DNA from: Desulfobacteraceae bacterium
Lineage (GTDB): Bacteria; Desulfobacterota; Desulfobacteria; Desulfobacterales; RPRI01
DNA: 43,522 bases
Assembly (NCBI GenBank): GCA_003818505.1
Contig: RPRI01000031.1
Span: forward strand, 1 to 43,522
Direction: 5' to 3'
In this document: positions 33,110 through 41,321 of the stretch, one piece after another
Position numbering within the stretch: the stretch's first letter is position 1
Layout: each line of letters starts with the position of its first letter
Program-made: the position numbers and the translations under genes
The notes under the pieces: generated by a model
What the model was told of the DNA's origin: nothing
Databases searched by the model: none
The model's input: only the letters and a program-made list of their open reading frames with translations

Positions 33110-34981
33110 ATGTGCGGCTTCATAGGCATTGCCAGTCAACACCCGATCTTAAATCGCAGCTGGCTTTCTAATGGGCGCGAAGCAATGCACCATCGTGGCC
33201 CTGATGATGCGGGTGAGTGGTGGTCGGCGGATGGCTGCGTTGGGATTGGACACCGCAGGCTTTCTATAATTGATCTCTCCCCGGCCGGACATCAACCCAT
33301 GCAGGATGCAAGCGGAAAATTGTGCATTGCCTTCAATGGAGAAATATACAACTTTATTGATCTGCGTCGGAGACTGATGGATAAAGGGCATGACTTTCGT
33401 TCAAACAGCGATACCGAGGTGATTTTAGCGGCATATCTGGAATGGGGGACGGATTGCCTTTCTCTGTTCAATGGAATGTTCTCCTTTGCGCTTTACGACA
33501 ATCGTAAGCAGCAGCTTTTCATGGCTCGGGATCGAGCGGGGGAAAAGCCGCTTTTTTATTGGAAATCAAATGACTCCTTGCGTTTTGCCTCTGAACTTAA
33601 GGCATTGATGGCAGATCCGTCATTTTCCAAGCAGATAAATCCGGAATCATTGGACTGTTATCTGGCAATGGGCTTTGTGCCGGGTGAGCGCTGTATATTG
33701 CGTGGAGTAAAGAAATTACCGCCAGCCCATGCGCTGGTGTTTGATATGAAAAGTGGACAATCAAGGGTGTGGCGCTATTGGGAGTTGCCAAAGCTGGATG
33801 AATCGGTAATGGCCGGTCAGGCAGATGAAGCCATGCTGCTGAATGAGCTGGAAGCTTTGCTGGAAGATGCCGTATGCAGACAGCTGGTAGCTGATGTGCC
33901 GGTAGGGATATTGCTCAGCGGTGGGGTGGATTCCAGTATGGTTACCGCAATGGCTGCCAGAACTGCATCAAAAATAAAAACGTTCACCATCCGGTTTCCC
34001 GGCTATGGAAAATATGATGAAACTGAACATGCCCGGTTAATTGCCCGCCATTTTGGCACGGAACATGTGGAACTGGAAGCCGCTGAAGCCACAGTGGAAC
34101 TGCTGCCGCTTCTGGCACGTCAATTTGATGAGCCGGTTGTTGATTCTTCCATGATACCGACATACCTGGTCAGTCGACTGGTCAGGCAGCATTGTACTGT
34201 GGCACTGGGCGGCGATGGAGGAGATGAGCTTTTCGGTGGCTATGAGCATTACAACCGCCTGCTCTGGGTGAAAGATAAACTGGGCTGGATTCCACAAAAC
34301 CTTCGTTCAGCCGCGGCCAAGTCGGCGGAAGTCCTACTGCCGGTCGGTTTCAAAGGCCGCAACTGGCTGCAGGGACTTGATATTAATCTGCAACGGGGGC
34401 TGCCGCTGATTGCTTCGTATTTTGACCGCAAAGCGCGGCGACAATTGATGGCAGGTCAAGGTTCATGGGAGTTGGTCGCTGAGGAGATCCGTAAACAATG
34501 CATCCCTCACACTCCATATCTTTTGCAGCGGGCTACCCGCATGGATTTCGAGAACTATTTGCCTGAGGACATCCTTGTCAAAGTGGACCGCACCAGCATG
34601 CTGAACTCCCTTGAAGTCCGCGCACCATTTCTGGACTACCATATCATCGAGTTTGCATTCGGCAAAGTGCCGTCGTATCTGAAGGCTACGGCAATTATCC
34701 GCAAGGTGCTTCTAAAAAAATTGGCAGTCCGCCTTTTACCGCCGACGTTTGATCAGCATCGAAAACAGGGTTTTTCAATTCCGCTGGGGTCATGGCTGCA
34801 AAACGGAACCTGGCGGCAGTTTTTTCGCGACGTGCTTCTATGTACGAATGATACACTGTTCAACCGCCTTTTTGTGCACAAAATGCTGGACGGACAGGCG
34901 AAAGGACGGGCAAACAGCGAGCGCCTGTTTGCACTGGTGATGTTTGAGTTGTGGAAACAGGAGTATGGTGTGACACTGTGA
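33110..34981 (+). CDS. asnB: Asparagine synthase (glutamine-hydrolysing), AsnB-like
   Basis: A full-length 623-residue protein. Cys2 after the start Met is the glutaminase nucleophile (MCGFIGIAS), followed by MHHRGPDD and HRRLSIIDLSPAGHQPM. The synthetase domain has the PP-loop SGGVDSS (270-276), and ALGGDGGDELFGGYEHY. GGGGAG precedes the ATG by about nine bases. Such AsnB copies are frequent inside capsule and O-antigen clusters, where they are thought to amidate uronic acids or related carboxyl sugars rather than make free asparagine (context knowledge, unproven). The end overlaps the start of the next glycosyltransferase as GTGA, so both are coupled. No uronic-acid dehydrogenase gene is in the window. 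Confidence 0.92.
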   Translation: MCGFIGIASQHPILNRSWLSNGREAMHHRGPDDAGEWWSADGCVGIGHRRLSIIDLSPAGHQPMQDASGKLCIAFNGEIYNFIDLRRRLMDKGHDFRSNSDTEVILAAYLEWGTDCLSLFNGMFSFALYDNRKQQLFMARDRAGEKPLFYWKSNDSLRFASELKALMADPSFSKQINPESLDCYLAMGFVPGERCILRGVKKLPPAHALVFDMKSGQSRVWRYWELPKLDESVMAGQADEAMLLNELEALLEDAVCRQLVADVPVGILLSGGVDSSMVTAMAARTASKIKTFTIRFPGYGKYDETEHARLIARHFGTEHVELEAAEATVELLPLLARQFDEPVVDSSMIPTYLVSRLVRQHCTVALGGDGGDELFGGYEHYNRLLWVKDKLGWIPQNLRSAAAKSAEVLLPVGFKGRNWLQGLDINLQRGLPLIASYFDRKARRQLMAGQGSWELVAEEIRKQCIPHTPYLLQRATRMDFENYLPEDILVKVDRTSMLNSLEVRAPFLDYHIIEFAFGKVPSYLKATAIIRKVLLKKLAVRLLPPTFDQHRKQGFSIPLGSWLQNGTWRQFFRDVLLCTNDTLFNRLFVHKMLDGQAKGRANSERLFALVMFELWKQEYGVTL

Positions 34982-36174
34982 TCATAGGCATTGATGCATC
35001 GAACATCCGGAATGGTGGCGGTGTGACGCATCTAGTTAAACTGCTGTGCGCCGCTGACCCGGTTGCACATGGATTTTCACAAATTTTGGTCTGGAGCGGA
35101 CAGTCAACATTGGACCGTATTGAAAACAGGTCCTGGCTTGTGAAAAGCCATGAACCTCTGCTGGACGAGACGCTGCCTTGTCGCGTCTTCTGGCAACGCT
35201 TCAGGTTATCTAGGCTGGCACGTAGCAGTGGTTGTGATATTCTTTTTGTCCCAGGCGGTTCGTATGCAGGCGATTTTCGTCCCATGGTAACCATGAGCCG
35301 GAATTTACTTCCATTTGAATGGCCGGAATTGCTCCGTTATGGCTGGTCATGGATGACTCTTAAGCTGTTAGTCTTGCGCCTGACACAATCCCGAACGTTC
35401 CGCCGTGCAAATGGAATTATTTTTTTGACCCGATATGCTCAGGATGCTGTCATGCGTCTGATTAAAACCACCTGTGCTAAAACGACTATCATTCCCCACG
35501 GTATTGATGACCAGTTTGTTTGTCCGCCGAGCAAGCAACTATCGATAACTCAGTACACAGCGGATAACCCCTTTCGAATACTTTATGTCTCCATCATTGA
35601 TCTGTACAAGCATCAGTGGCATGTCGCAGAGGCAGTAGCACAGTTGATAAAAAGTGGTTTGCCGGTGTCACTGGCGCTGGTGGGGTCAGCCTATCCGCCT
35701 GCCCTGAAACGTTTACGGCAGAAGCTGGACAAGATAGATCCTGCCGGAGAGTCTGTGTGGTATACAGGAGAAGTCCCTTATGCGGAGTTACATTTGCGCT
35801 ATGCACAGGCTGACTTGTGTCTTTTTGCATCAAGCTGTGAAAACATGCCGAATATCCTGCTGGAGGGTATGGCGTCGGGACTGCCGATTGCCTGCTCCAA
35901 TCGAGGTCCCATGCCTCAGATACTTGGCAATGCCGGGGTTTATTTCGATCCGGAAAAACCGAATGATATTTTGCGTGCGATTCGAACCCTAATTACATCA
36001 CCGGATTTACGGACAAGGCTGGCGCAATTATCTTTTGAGCGCGTGCAGGTTTATTCCTGGCGGCGCTGTGCAGATGAGACGTTTGGGTTTCTGGTACGTG
36101 TGGCTTGTGATTACAAAATAAGGCGTGGATTATGTGCTTCATACCGCGATACTGAAGCAGGTGCCGTACTGTGA
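34978..36174 (+). CDS. GT4 glycosyltransferase
   Basis: The frame is open from 34951, but the GTG at 34978 overlaps the asparagine synthase stop as GTGA and gives the natural opening IIGIDASNIRNGGGVTHL. The resulting 398-residue protein is a GT-B enzyme of family 4. It has FVPGGSYAGDF and the acceptor side MSRNLLPFE, then the donor domain starting IPHGIDDQF, FRILYVSIIDLYKHQ, ALVGSAYP, and the E-x7-E type motif CENMPNILLEGMASGLPIACS (about 288-308). Donor sugar unknown. Confidence 0.88.
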   Translation: MIIGIDASNIRNGGGVTHLVKLLCAADPVAHGFSQILVWSGQSTLDRIENRSWLVKSHEPLLDETLPCRVFWQRFRLSRLARSSGCDILFVPGGSYAGDFRPMVTMSRNLLPFEWPELLRYGWSWMTLKLLVLRLTQSRTFRRANGIIFLTRYAQDAVMRLIKTTCAKTTIIPHGIDDQFVCPPSKQLSITQYTADNPFRILYVSIIDLYKHQWHVAEAVAQLIKSGLPVSLALVGSAYPPALKRLRQKLDKIDPAGESVWYTGEVPYAELHLRYAQADLCLFASSCENMPNILLEGMASGLPIACSNRGPMPQILGNAGVYFDPEKPNDILRAIRTLITSPDLRTRLAQLSFERVQVYSWRRCADETFGFLVRVACDYKIRRGLCASYRDTEAGAVL

Positions 36175-36248
36175 GTATTTCCTTGGAAGCGCTGAACACG
36201 AACTTGCTGGTGCCGGAAAACATGATGAGCGCTGGCCAGAGCGTTTAA
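36171..36248 (+). CDS. Possible 25-codon ORF or gene stub
   Basis: A GTG overlapping the stop of the GT4 gene (GTGA) opens 25 codons (MSISLEALNTNLLVPENMMS and five more) before a TAA. A short palindrome AGCGTTT-A-AAACGCT sits over its stop (36240-36254). I recognise no family. It may be the truncated start of a gene that once followed, since the next gene begins a distinct cassette at 36362. An AT-rich stretch with TATAAT at 36282-36287 lies in the remaining gap and could act as a weak promoter. Confidence 0.25.
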   Translation: MSISLEALNTNLLVPENMMSAGQSV

Positions 36249-36361
36249 AACGCTATTCAAAGCAGATAAAAAATTTATATATATAATAAAATTGGATTTT
36301 GTTCGAACAACCATGGAGGAGTGTAAGATCACATTCTATGAGATCAGATAAAAGGAGCGGG

Positions 36362-37477
36362 ATGAATAATGTTTTAGTTACTGGTGCGAAGGGTTTCATC
36401 GGAAAGAACTTGATTGTAGTCCTCAAGCGCAGGTCTGACGTTGATGTCGCCGAATACGATCTGGATTCCCCGCCTTGTCTCTTGGAAGAGGGACTGGCCA
36501 AGGCGGATGTTGTCTATCATCTGGCCGGGATTAACCGGCCGGAGCGGTTCGAGGAATTCGCAGAAGGTAATTTCGATTTAACTCGGCAGATATGCGATGC
36601 TTTGCGGCGATTGAGACGCATGCCCCTGTTTGTGCTTTCATCGTCAACCCAGGCTGTACAGGATAACCCCTATGGGATTTCTAAACGTCGGGCAGAAGAT
36701 GCCGTGTTCGACTTTGGCAGAGAAACGGGAGCTTCGGTATTTGTCTTTCGACTGCTCGGTGTCTTTGGCAAATGGTGCCGGCCCAATTACAATTCCGTGG
36801 TGGCCACCTTCTGTCACAACATCGCCAGGAATATTCCCATCGCCATCTCCGATCCGGCAAGAGAAATCGAGTTGGTTTATATCGACGACGTAGTCCATGC
36901 CTTCGTAGGTGTCATGGATGGCCGTCCGCCGGTTTCAGAGGACAGATATTGCATAGGGGATCCGACGTATCGAATCTCCTTGGGCGCTTTGGCGGAAACA
37001 ATCCGGGGCTTTCGGGACAGCCGGGTCAGCCTTGATCTGCCGGACATCAGCAATCCCTTCATCCGCACCCTCTATTCGACTTATGTTTCATATCTTCCGA
37101 CTGATTCTTTCGCCTATACATTGACCCAGAGAGCCGACCTCCGGGGTGAACTTGCCGAGCTGCTGAAATCTCACCGCATCGGGCAGCTTTTCTTATCACG
37201 CACGAGACCGGGGTTCATGAGGGGCAACCATTATCATGATACAAAGATTGAGAAGTTTATTGTCATGGAAGGAGATGCGTTAATCAGGTTTCGCCATATC
37301 CTGGGCGGGGATGTAATCGAATACCCCGTTTCCGGCCGGGAATTTCGTGTGGTCGATATCCCGCCGGGTTTCACCCATTCTATTGAGAACATTGGTCAAA
37401 ATGATCTGATCACGCTCTTCTGGGCGGCTGAAGTTTTTGATCCTGATATTCCGGATGCTTTTGAAATGAGTGTATAA
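36362..37477 (+). CDS. capF: CapF/WbjC-like UDP-sugar reductase with cupin domain (UDP-L-FucNAc pathway)
   Basis: The ATG at 36362 has AAGGAG five bases upstream; the longer frame from 36299 is not needed. The 371-residue protein begins as an SDR: NVLVTGAKGFIGKNLI, DVVYHLAGINRPE, LSSSTQAV, and the catalytic pair Tyr104 and Lys108 in NPYGISK. Residues about 245-371 form a cupin with GFMRGNHYHDTKIEKFIVMEGDA and PPGFTHSIENIG. This fusion is specific to CapF/WbjC, which acts after CapE/WbjB on the way to UDP-N-acetyl-L-fucosamine, the cupin epimerising and the SDR reducing (known). The next gene encodes the last enzyme of the route. A CapE-like enzyme is not in the window. Confidence 0.92.
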   Translation: MNNVLVTGAKGFIGKNLIVVLKRRSDVDVAEYDLDSPPCLLEEGLAKADVVYHLAGINRPERFEEFAEGNFDLTRQICDALRRLRRMPLFVLSSSTQAVQDNPYGISKRRAEDAVFDFGRETGASVFVFRLLGVFGKWCRPNYNSVVATFCHNIARNIPIAISDPAREIELVYIDDVVHAFVGVMDGRPPVSEDRYCIGDPTYRISLGALAETIRGFRDSRVSLDLPDISNPFIRTLYSTYVSYLPTDSFAYTLTQRADLRGELAELLKSHRIGQLFLSRTRPGFMRGNHYHDTKIEKFIVMEGDALIRFRHILGGDVIEYPVSGREFRVVDIPPGFTHSIENIGQNDLITLFWAAEVFDPDIPDAFEMSV

Positions 37478-37496
37478 CGAATTTGGAGGGAGTTTT

Positions 37497-38615
37497 ATGA
37501 AAGTCATGACCGTTGTCGGTACTCGACCGGAAATTATCCGCCTTTCCCGAGTTATGTCAGCCATTGACCGCAATTTGACTCAAATCATTGTGCATACCGG
37601 TCAGAATTACGATTACGAGCTGAATCAAGTATTTTTTGATGACCTGGAATTGCGGAAACCCGATTATTTTCTTGAAGCAGCAGGTAAAACAGCCTGTGAA
37701 ACAGTGGGGCAGATTATTATCCGGATGGATGAAGTTATGGCAAAGGAGCAGCCCGACGCCTTGCTGGTGCTTGGAGATACCAACAGTTGTTTGGCAGTTT
37801 ATCCGGCCAAACGGCGAAAGATTCCTGTCTTTCATATGGAGGCCGGGAACAGGTGTTTTGACCAGCGGGTACCTGAAGAGATCAATCGCAGAATTGTGGA
37901 TCATATCAGCGATATCAACATGCCGTATAGTTCTATATCGAGAGAATATCTTTTAAGGGAGGGTTTACCGCCAGACAGAGTTATTAAAACAGGTAGCCCA
38001 ATGTATGAAGTTTTATATCACTATCTGCCTAAAATTGAGGCATCGGACATACTCAATCGTCTCGGCTTGAGGACTGAGGAATATTTCGTGGTCAGTTCTC
38101 ACCGGGAGGAGAACATCGATTTTCCGGAACAGTTTGATAACCTTATCAGTATGCTAAACGGCCTGACAGTTCAGTTCGGCAAGCGGGTGATCGTTTCGAC
38201 ACATCCCCGAACAATGAAGATGATTGATGAACGGAATGTTACACTGCAGCCCGGTGTGGAATTACTGAAACCGCTGGGATTTTGCGATTATATCCAGCTT
38301 CAGATGAATGCTAATGCTACCCTGTCCGACAGCGGGACAATCACGGAGGAATCTTCCATACTCAATTTTCCAGCGTTGAATATACGCAATGCGCATGAAC
38401 GCCCTGAGGGGATGGAAGAAGGAGCGGTAATGATGACCGGGTTTGAATTTGACCGTATTCTGGAAGGTCTTGCTATTCTGAAATACCAGGGGCGGTCAGA
38501 TAAGCGCACCATCAAGCTTGTTCAGGACTATAAGATGCCCAATGTTTCCGAAAAAGTTGTCCGTATAATTCTGAGCTATACCAATTATGTGAATCAAACT
38601 GTGTGGCGAAAATAA
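37497..38615 (+). CDS. capG: CapG/WbjD-like UDP-sugar 2-epimerase (UDP-L-FucNAc pathway)
   Basis: The ATG at 37497 follows GGAGGGAG by a few bases and yields 372 residues. The start VMTVVGTRPEIIRLSRVMSAI and the segment IVHTGQNYDYELNQVFFDDL mark the non-hydrolysing UDP-GlcNAc 2-epimerase fold. HMEAGNRCFDQRVPEEINRR distinguishes the CapG/WbjD branch from WecB, which reads HVEAGLRTGD at that place. LGDTNS, SSHREENID and SDSGTITEESSIL are also present. The reaction is the final 2-epimerisation to UDP-L-FucNAc (known). It lies 19 bases after capF, in the order seen in Staphylococcus and Pseudomonas O11-type clusters. Confidence 0.92.
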   Translation: MKVMTVVGTRPEIIRLSRVMSAIDRNLTQIIVHTGQNYDYELNQVFFDDLELRKPDYFLEAAGKTACETVGQIIIRMDEVMAKEQPDALLVLGDTNSCLAVYPAKRRKIPVFHMEAGNRCFDQRVPEEINRRIVDHISDINMPYSSISREYLLREGLPPDRVIKTGSPMYEVLYHYLPKIEASDILNRLGLRTEEYFVVSSHREENIDFPEQFDNLISMLNGLTVQFGKRVIVSTHPRTMKMIDERNVTLQPGVELLKPLGFCDYIQLQMNANATLSDSGTITEESSILNFPALNIRNAHERPEGMEEGAVMMTGFEFDRILEGLAILKYQGRSDKRTIKLVQDYKMPNVSEKVVRIILSYTNYVNQTVWRK

Positions 38616-38631
38616 ATCTGATTGCCCCCTT

Positions 38632-39900
38632 ATGTCACGTGTATTAATCCTTTCCCTCATATTCCGGCCGGATAATGTTTCCACCGCTCAAATTATGGGA
38701 GACCTCGCATTAGATCTTAAGAATCGGGGTCATGATGTGTTTGTGATCACGACCAAACCCCATTTTAACGACGATGTCGAGGCGCTGGCGATACAACCTC
38801 TTTATACTCATTGGGGAAAGCTTCTTCAAAAAAGCAACTATCACGATATTAAAGTACTGCACGTTTGGATGCCGCGCAAGGGCAAGAGCAAACTACTCAG
38901 AATTATTGCCTGGTTGGGATTCCATGCCGTCAGTACATTGGCAGGATTTTTTTCACAATTTCAGCCGGATGTAATATTGTCGCCATCTCCGCCGCTGACA
39001 ATCGGGATCAGTGCCGCGCTGGTTGGTATGTGGCATAAATGCCCATTCATATATAATGTACAGGAAATTTATCCGAATGTTGCCGTAAATTTGGGTGTGC
39101 TGCGAAACACATTCGCAATCAGATGCCTTCAGGGTCTTGAACTTTTTGTTTACAATAAAGCAAAAGCTCTTGTTGTGATCTCGGAGGGTATGGCAAATCA
39201 TATCCGTGCCAGAGGTATAACAGAAAATAAGATTCATGTTATCCCGAATTTTGTAGATGTAGAAGATTTTCGTCCTCTTCCCAAGGTCAATGCGTTCAGT
39301 CGCCGTTATGATCTCCATGAAAAGTTTGTAATAAGTTACGCAGGCAATATGGGTGCACCGCAGGGACTGGAAATCTTAATCGAAGCAGCTCATCTGCTGC
39401 GGAATGAGAAAAGAATCTATTTCCTGATGATGGGGGATGGCAGCGAGAAGTCTTCGCTTATTGAGAAGTCACAGCATCTGAAACTGACAAACATTACATT
39501 TTTATCTTATCAACCATATTCCTTAATGGCAGAAGCCTATGCCGCCGTTGACGCCTCGTTCGTATCTCAAGCGCCTGGTACGAGCAAAGACGGAATTCCA
39601 TCAAAGGTATACCGGATTATGGCATGCGCGCGTCCTGTGATTGCATGTACTGATCCAGATTCTGACCTTGCACTTTTGGTTGCGAAGACAGACGGAGGTG
39701 TCGTAGTCCCGTCAGGTGATTCTCCGGCGCTTGCGAACGCTATTAAACAGGCTCTTTTTCAACGTGAAGTCTGGCTGGAAAAAGGTTTAAAAGGTCGGAT
39801 TGCAATCTTAAAAGAATACTCCCGTTCAACTATTAGTGAGAGATATCATAGACTGATTTTGGAGTTACAGAAACAAAACGATAAAAAACTCACCTTATGA
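38632..39900 (+). CDS. WbuB/WbjE-like GT4, probable L-FucNAc transferase
   Basis: A 422-residue GT-B enzyme of family 4. It opens RVLILSLIFRPDNVSTAQIMGDLALDL, typical of the WbuB group, then PDVILSPSPPLTIGISA, FIYNVQEIYPNVAVNLG, VISEGMANHI and IPNFVDVEDFRP. The donor domain has YAGNMGAPQGLEILIEAA, LMMGDGSEKSSL, and the GT4 acidic region SKDGIPSKVYRIMACARPVIA. WbuB-type enzymes transfer L-FucNAc, and the gene order after capF and capG supports this donor (inference). Its stop TGA overlaps an ATG as ATGA, which begins a decayed SDR reading frame. Confidence 0.88.
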   Translation: MSRVLILSLIFRPDNVSTAQIMGDLALDLKNRGHDVFVITTKPHFNDDVEALAIQPLYTHWGKLLQKSNYHDIKVLHVWMPRKGKSKLLRIIAWLGFHAVSTLAGFFSQFQPDVILSPSPPLTIGISAALVGMWHKCPFIYNVQEIYPNVAVNLGVLRNTFAIRCLQGLELFVYNKAKALVVISEGMANHIRARGITENKIHVIPNFVDVEDFRPLPKVNAFSRRYDLHEKFVISYAGNMGAPQGLEILIEAAHLLRNEKRIYFLMMGDGSEKSSLIEKSQHLKLTNITFLSYQPYSLMAEAYAAVDASFVSQAPGTSKDGIPSKVYRIMACARPVIACTDPDSDLALLVAKTDGGVVVPSGDSPALANAIKQALFQREVWLEKGLKGRIAILKEYSRSTISERYHRLILELQKQNDKKLTL

Positions 39901-40004
39901 ATGCCTTGGAAGTTCAACATGAAGCTTATCGTGTTCTCATCATCGGAGCAGATGGTTTTGTAAGAAAGGTGCTTATTTCAGAAATGGCTTTTGCGACAGT
40001 CTGA
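39897..40004 (+). pseudogene. Remnant of an SDR gene, N-terminus only
   Basis: The ATG overlaps the stop of the preceding GT4 gene. The 35-codon frame reads RVLIIGADGFVRKVLISEM before a TGA. This is the nucleotide-binding opening of an SDR, close to VLITGADGFIGKALCTEM of the gene at 42475. By eye, 44 of 57 bases agree between the two (around 39934-39993 and 42482-42540). The second and third glycines of the GxxGxxG loop are affected (FVRK for FIGK), and the rest of the gene is gone. Confidence 0.7.
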
Positions 40005-40156
40005 TAATGGCAGTATAGTTAAAGATACCGTTATTGAAGATATTGATATTATTATATCATATAGAGCTTTGAAAACTATTTGGATTCCGAATTATTATGA
40101 TTGATTCAAGGGTTCCAGGATTAAAGTGACACGAAGTGAAGCATCAGTGTTAACTG

Positions 40157-40330
40157 ATGAATGTTTATAAAGAATTTTTGCATGATGAACGTGTGCTGTA
40201 ACAGTGGAAAAAAATGGCCGCTCAAAGTAATGAACTGATTGAAAGAAATAAATTATCTAATCTACTGAACGCTGATAATCACAAGCTGCTTGGGGGCATT
40301 AGCCCGAGTTTTTGTGATTTAGCGAAGTGA
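40157..40330 (+). pseudogene. Decayed ORF with one internal stop, unknown family
   Basis: From an ATG at 40157 the frame reads MNVYKEFLHDERVL, stop at 40199-40201, then continues in the same frame QWKKMAAQSNELIERNKLSN and so on to a TGA at 40328-40330. The continuity of a protein-like frame across a single stop suggests a broken small gene, but I cannot name a family. Between it and the SDR remnant, a frame DTVIEDIDIIISYRALK (40019-40076 or so) is also protein-like. The gap 39901-40427 holds no intact gene and is more AT-rich than its neighbours. Confidence 0.35.
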
Positions 40331-40427
40331 TTTAAAAATTCCCGAAAAGTGCATTAAGTGAGCATATTTCGCCTTGTTACGATACAGTCAAGAATTAGTT
40401 CACAATAATATTTAGAGGAAAAGAAAT

Positions 40428-41321
40428 ATGAGTGTCGACATCTCAACAATCATTGTAAATTATAACGCGGGCGATGCGTTGTATAGCTGTGTCGATTCGT
40501 TGCTGAATTGTCTATTGGAAATTGAAGTTATCGTGGTTGATAATGCATCGACGGATAGCAGTCTGGATGCTTTGCTGGGATTGCCATGCGTACAGATAAT
40601 TAAAAATCCATCCAACGTTGGTTTCGCTGCGGCTTGTAATAAGGGCGCGCGTATTGCTTCTGCTCCATTTCTGCTTTTCCTTAATCCGGACTGTTTATTT
40701 AAGCCGGGCACGCTGGTCAGTTTGTTGGAGGCTATGCGTGTGGATGAGCGCGTGGGTATGGTGGGGGGCTTACTTGTTAATTCGGACGGGACTGAACAAG
40801 CGGGCGGCCGCAGGGCTATACCTACTCCCTGGCGCTCCTTCGTTCGTGCCTTTGGCTTGTCGCGTATGGGCAATCTCTACCCCAGGCTTTTTTCTGATTT
40901 TCAATTGCATCTACAGCCATTACCTGACTGTCCTATTGAGATAGAAGCAGTTTCAGGTTCCTGCATGATGGTCCGGCATGCGGCAATGGAAGATGTCGGT
41001 CTTTTGGATGAGGGATATTTTCTACACTGTGAAGATTTAGACTGGTGCATGCGTTTTCGCCAGAAAGAATGGAAAATCCTTTTTGTGCCTTCAGCTAGAA
41101 TAACGCATTATAAAGGATTATGCAGTAAAGGACGCCATATCTTTGTCGAGTGGCACAAGCACAAGGGAATGCTGCGTTTTTACCGTAAATTCTTTCGTCA
41201 TCAGTATCCGTTAGCATTGATGTGGCTCGTGACAACTGGTGTATGGTTTCGATTTGGTATGGTGACAGTCAATCATGGCTTCAGCCTCATCAAGGATCGC
41301 ATAGCACATAATAGTGAATAA
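40428..41321 (+). CDS. GT2 glycosyltransferase (WbbL/rhamnosyltransferase-like)
   Basis: A 297-residue GT-A enzyme. It opens DISTIIVNYNAGDALYSCVDSL, then EVIVVDNASTDSS, KNPSNVGFAAACNKGARIA, FLLFLNPDC for the metal-binding Asp, VSGSCMMVRHAAMEDVGLLDEGYFLHCEDLDWCMRFR with the catalytic acidic residues. This is the WbbL-type pattern, whose members often transfer rhamnose, though donors vary. The C-terminal LALMWLVTTGVWFRFGM may be a membrane-associating helix. GAGGAAAAG precedes the ATG. The next gene starts directly after its stop codon. Confidence 0.88.
   Translation: MSVDISTIIVNYNAGDALYSCVDSLLNCLLEIEVIVVDNASTDSSLDALLGLPCVQIIKNPSNVGFAAACNKGARIASAPFLLFLNPDCLFKPGTLVSLLEAMRVDERVGMVGGLLVNSDGTEQAGGRRAIPTPWRSFVRAFGLSRMGNLYPRLFSDFQLHLQPLPDCPIEIEAVSGSCMMVRHAAMEDVGLLDEGYFLHCEDLDWCMRFRQKEWKILFVPSARITHYKGLCSKGRHIFVEWHKHKGMLRFYRKFFRHQYPLALMWLVTTGVWFRFGMVTVNHGFSLIKDRIAHNSE

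Noticed and set aside
34951-34977. Longer start for the GT4 gene after asparagine synthase
   Set aside because: The extra nine residues only translate the end of the synthase gene in another frame; the GTGA overlap gives the natural family start.
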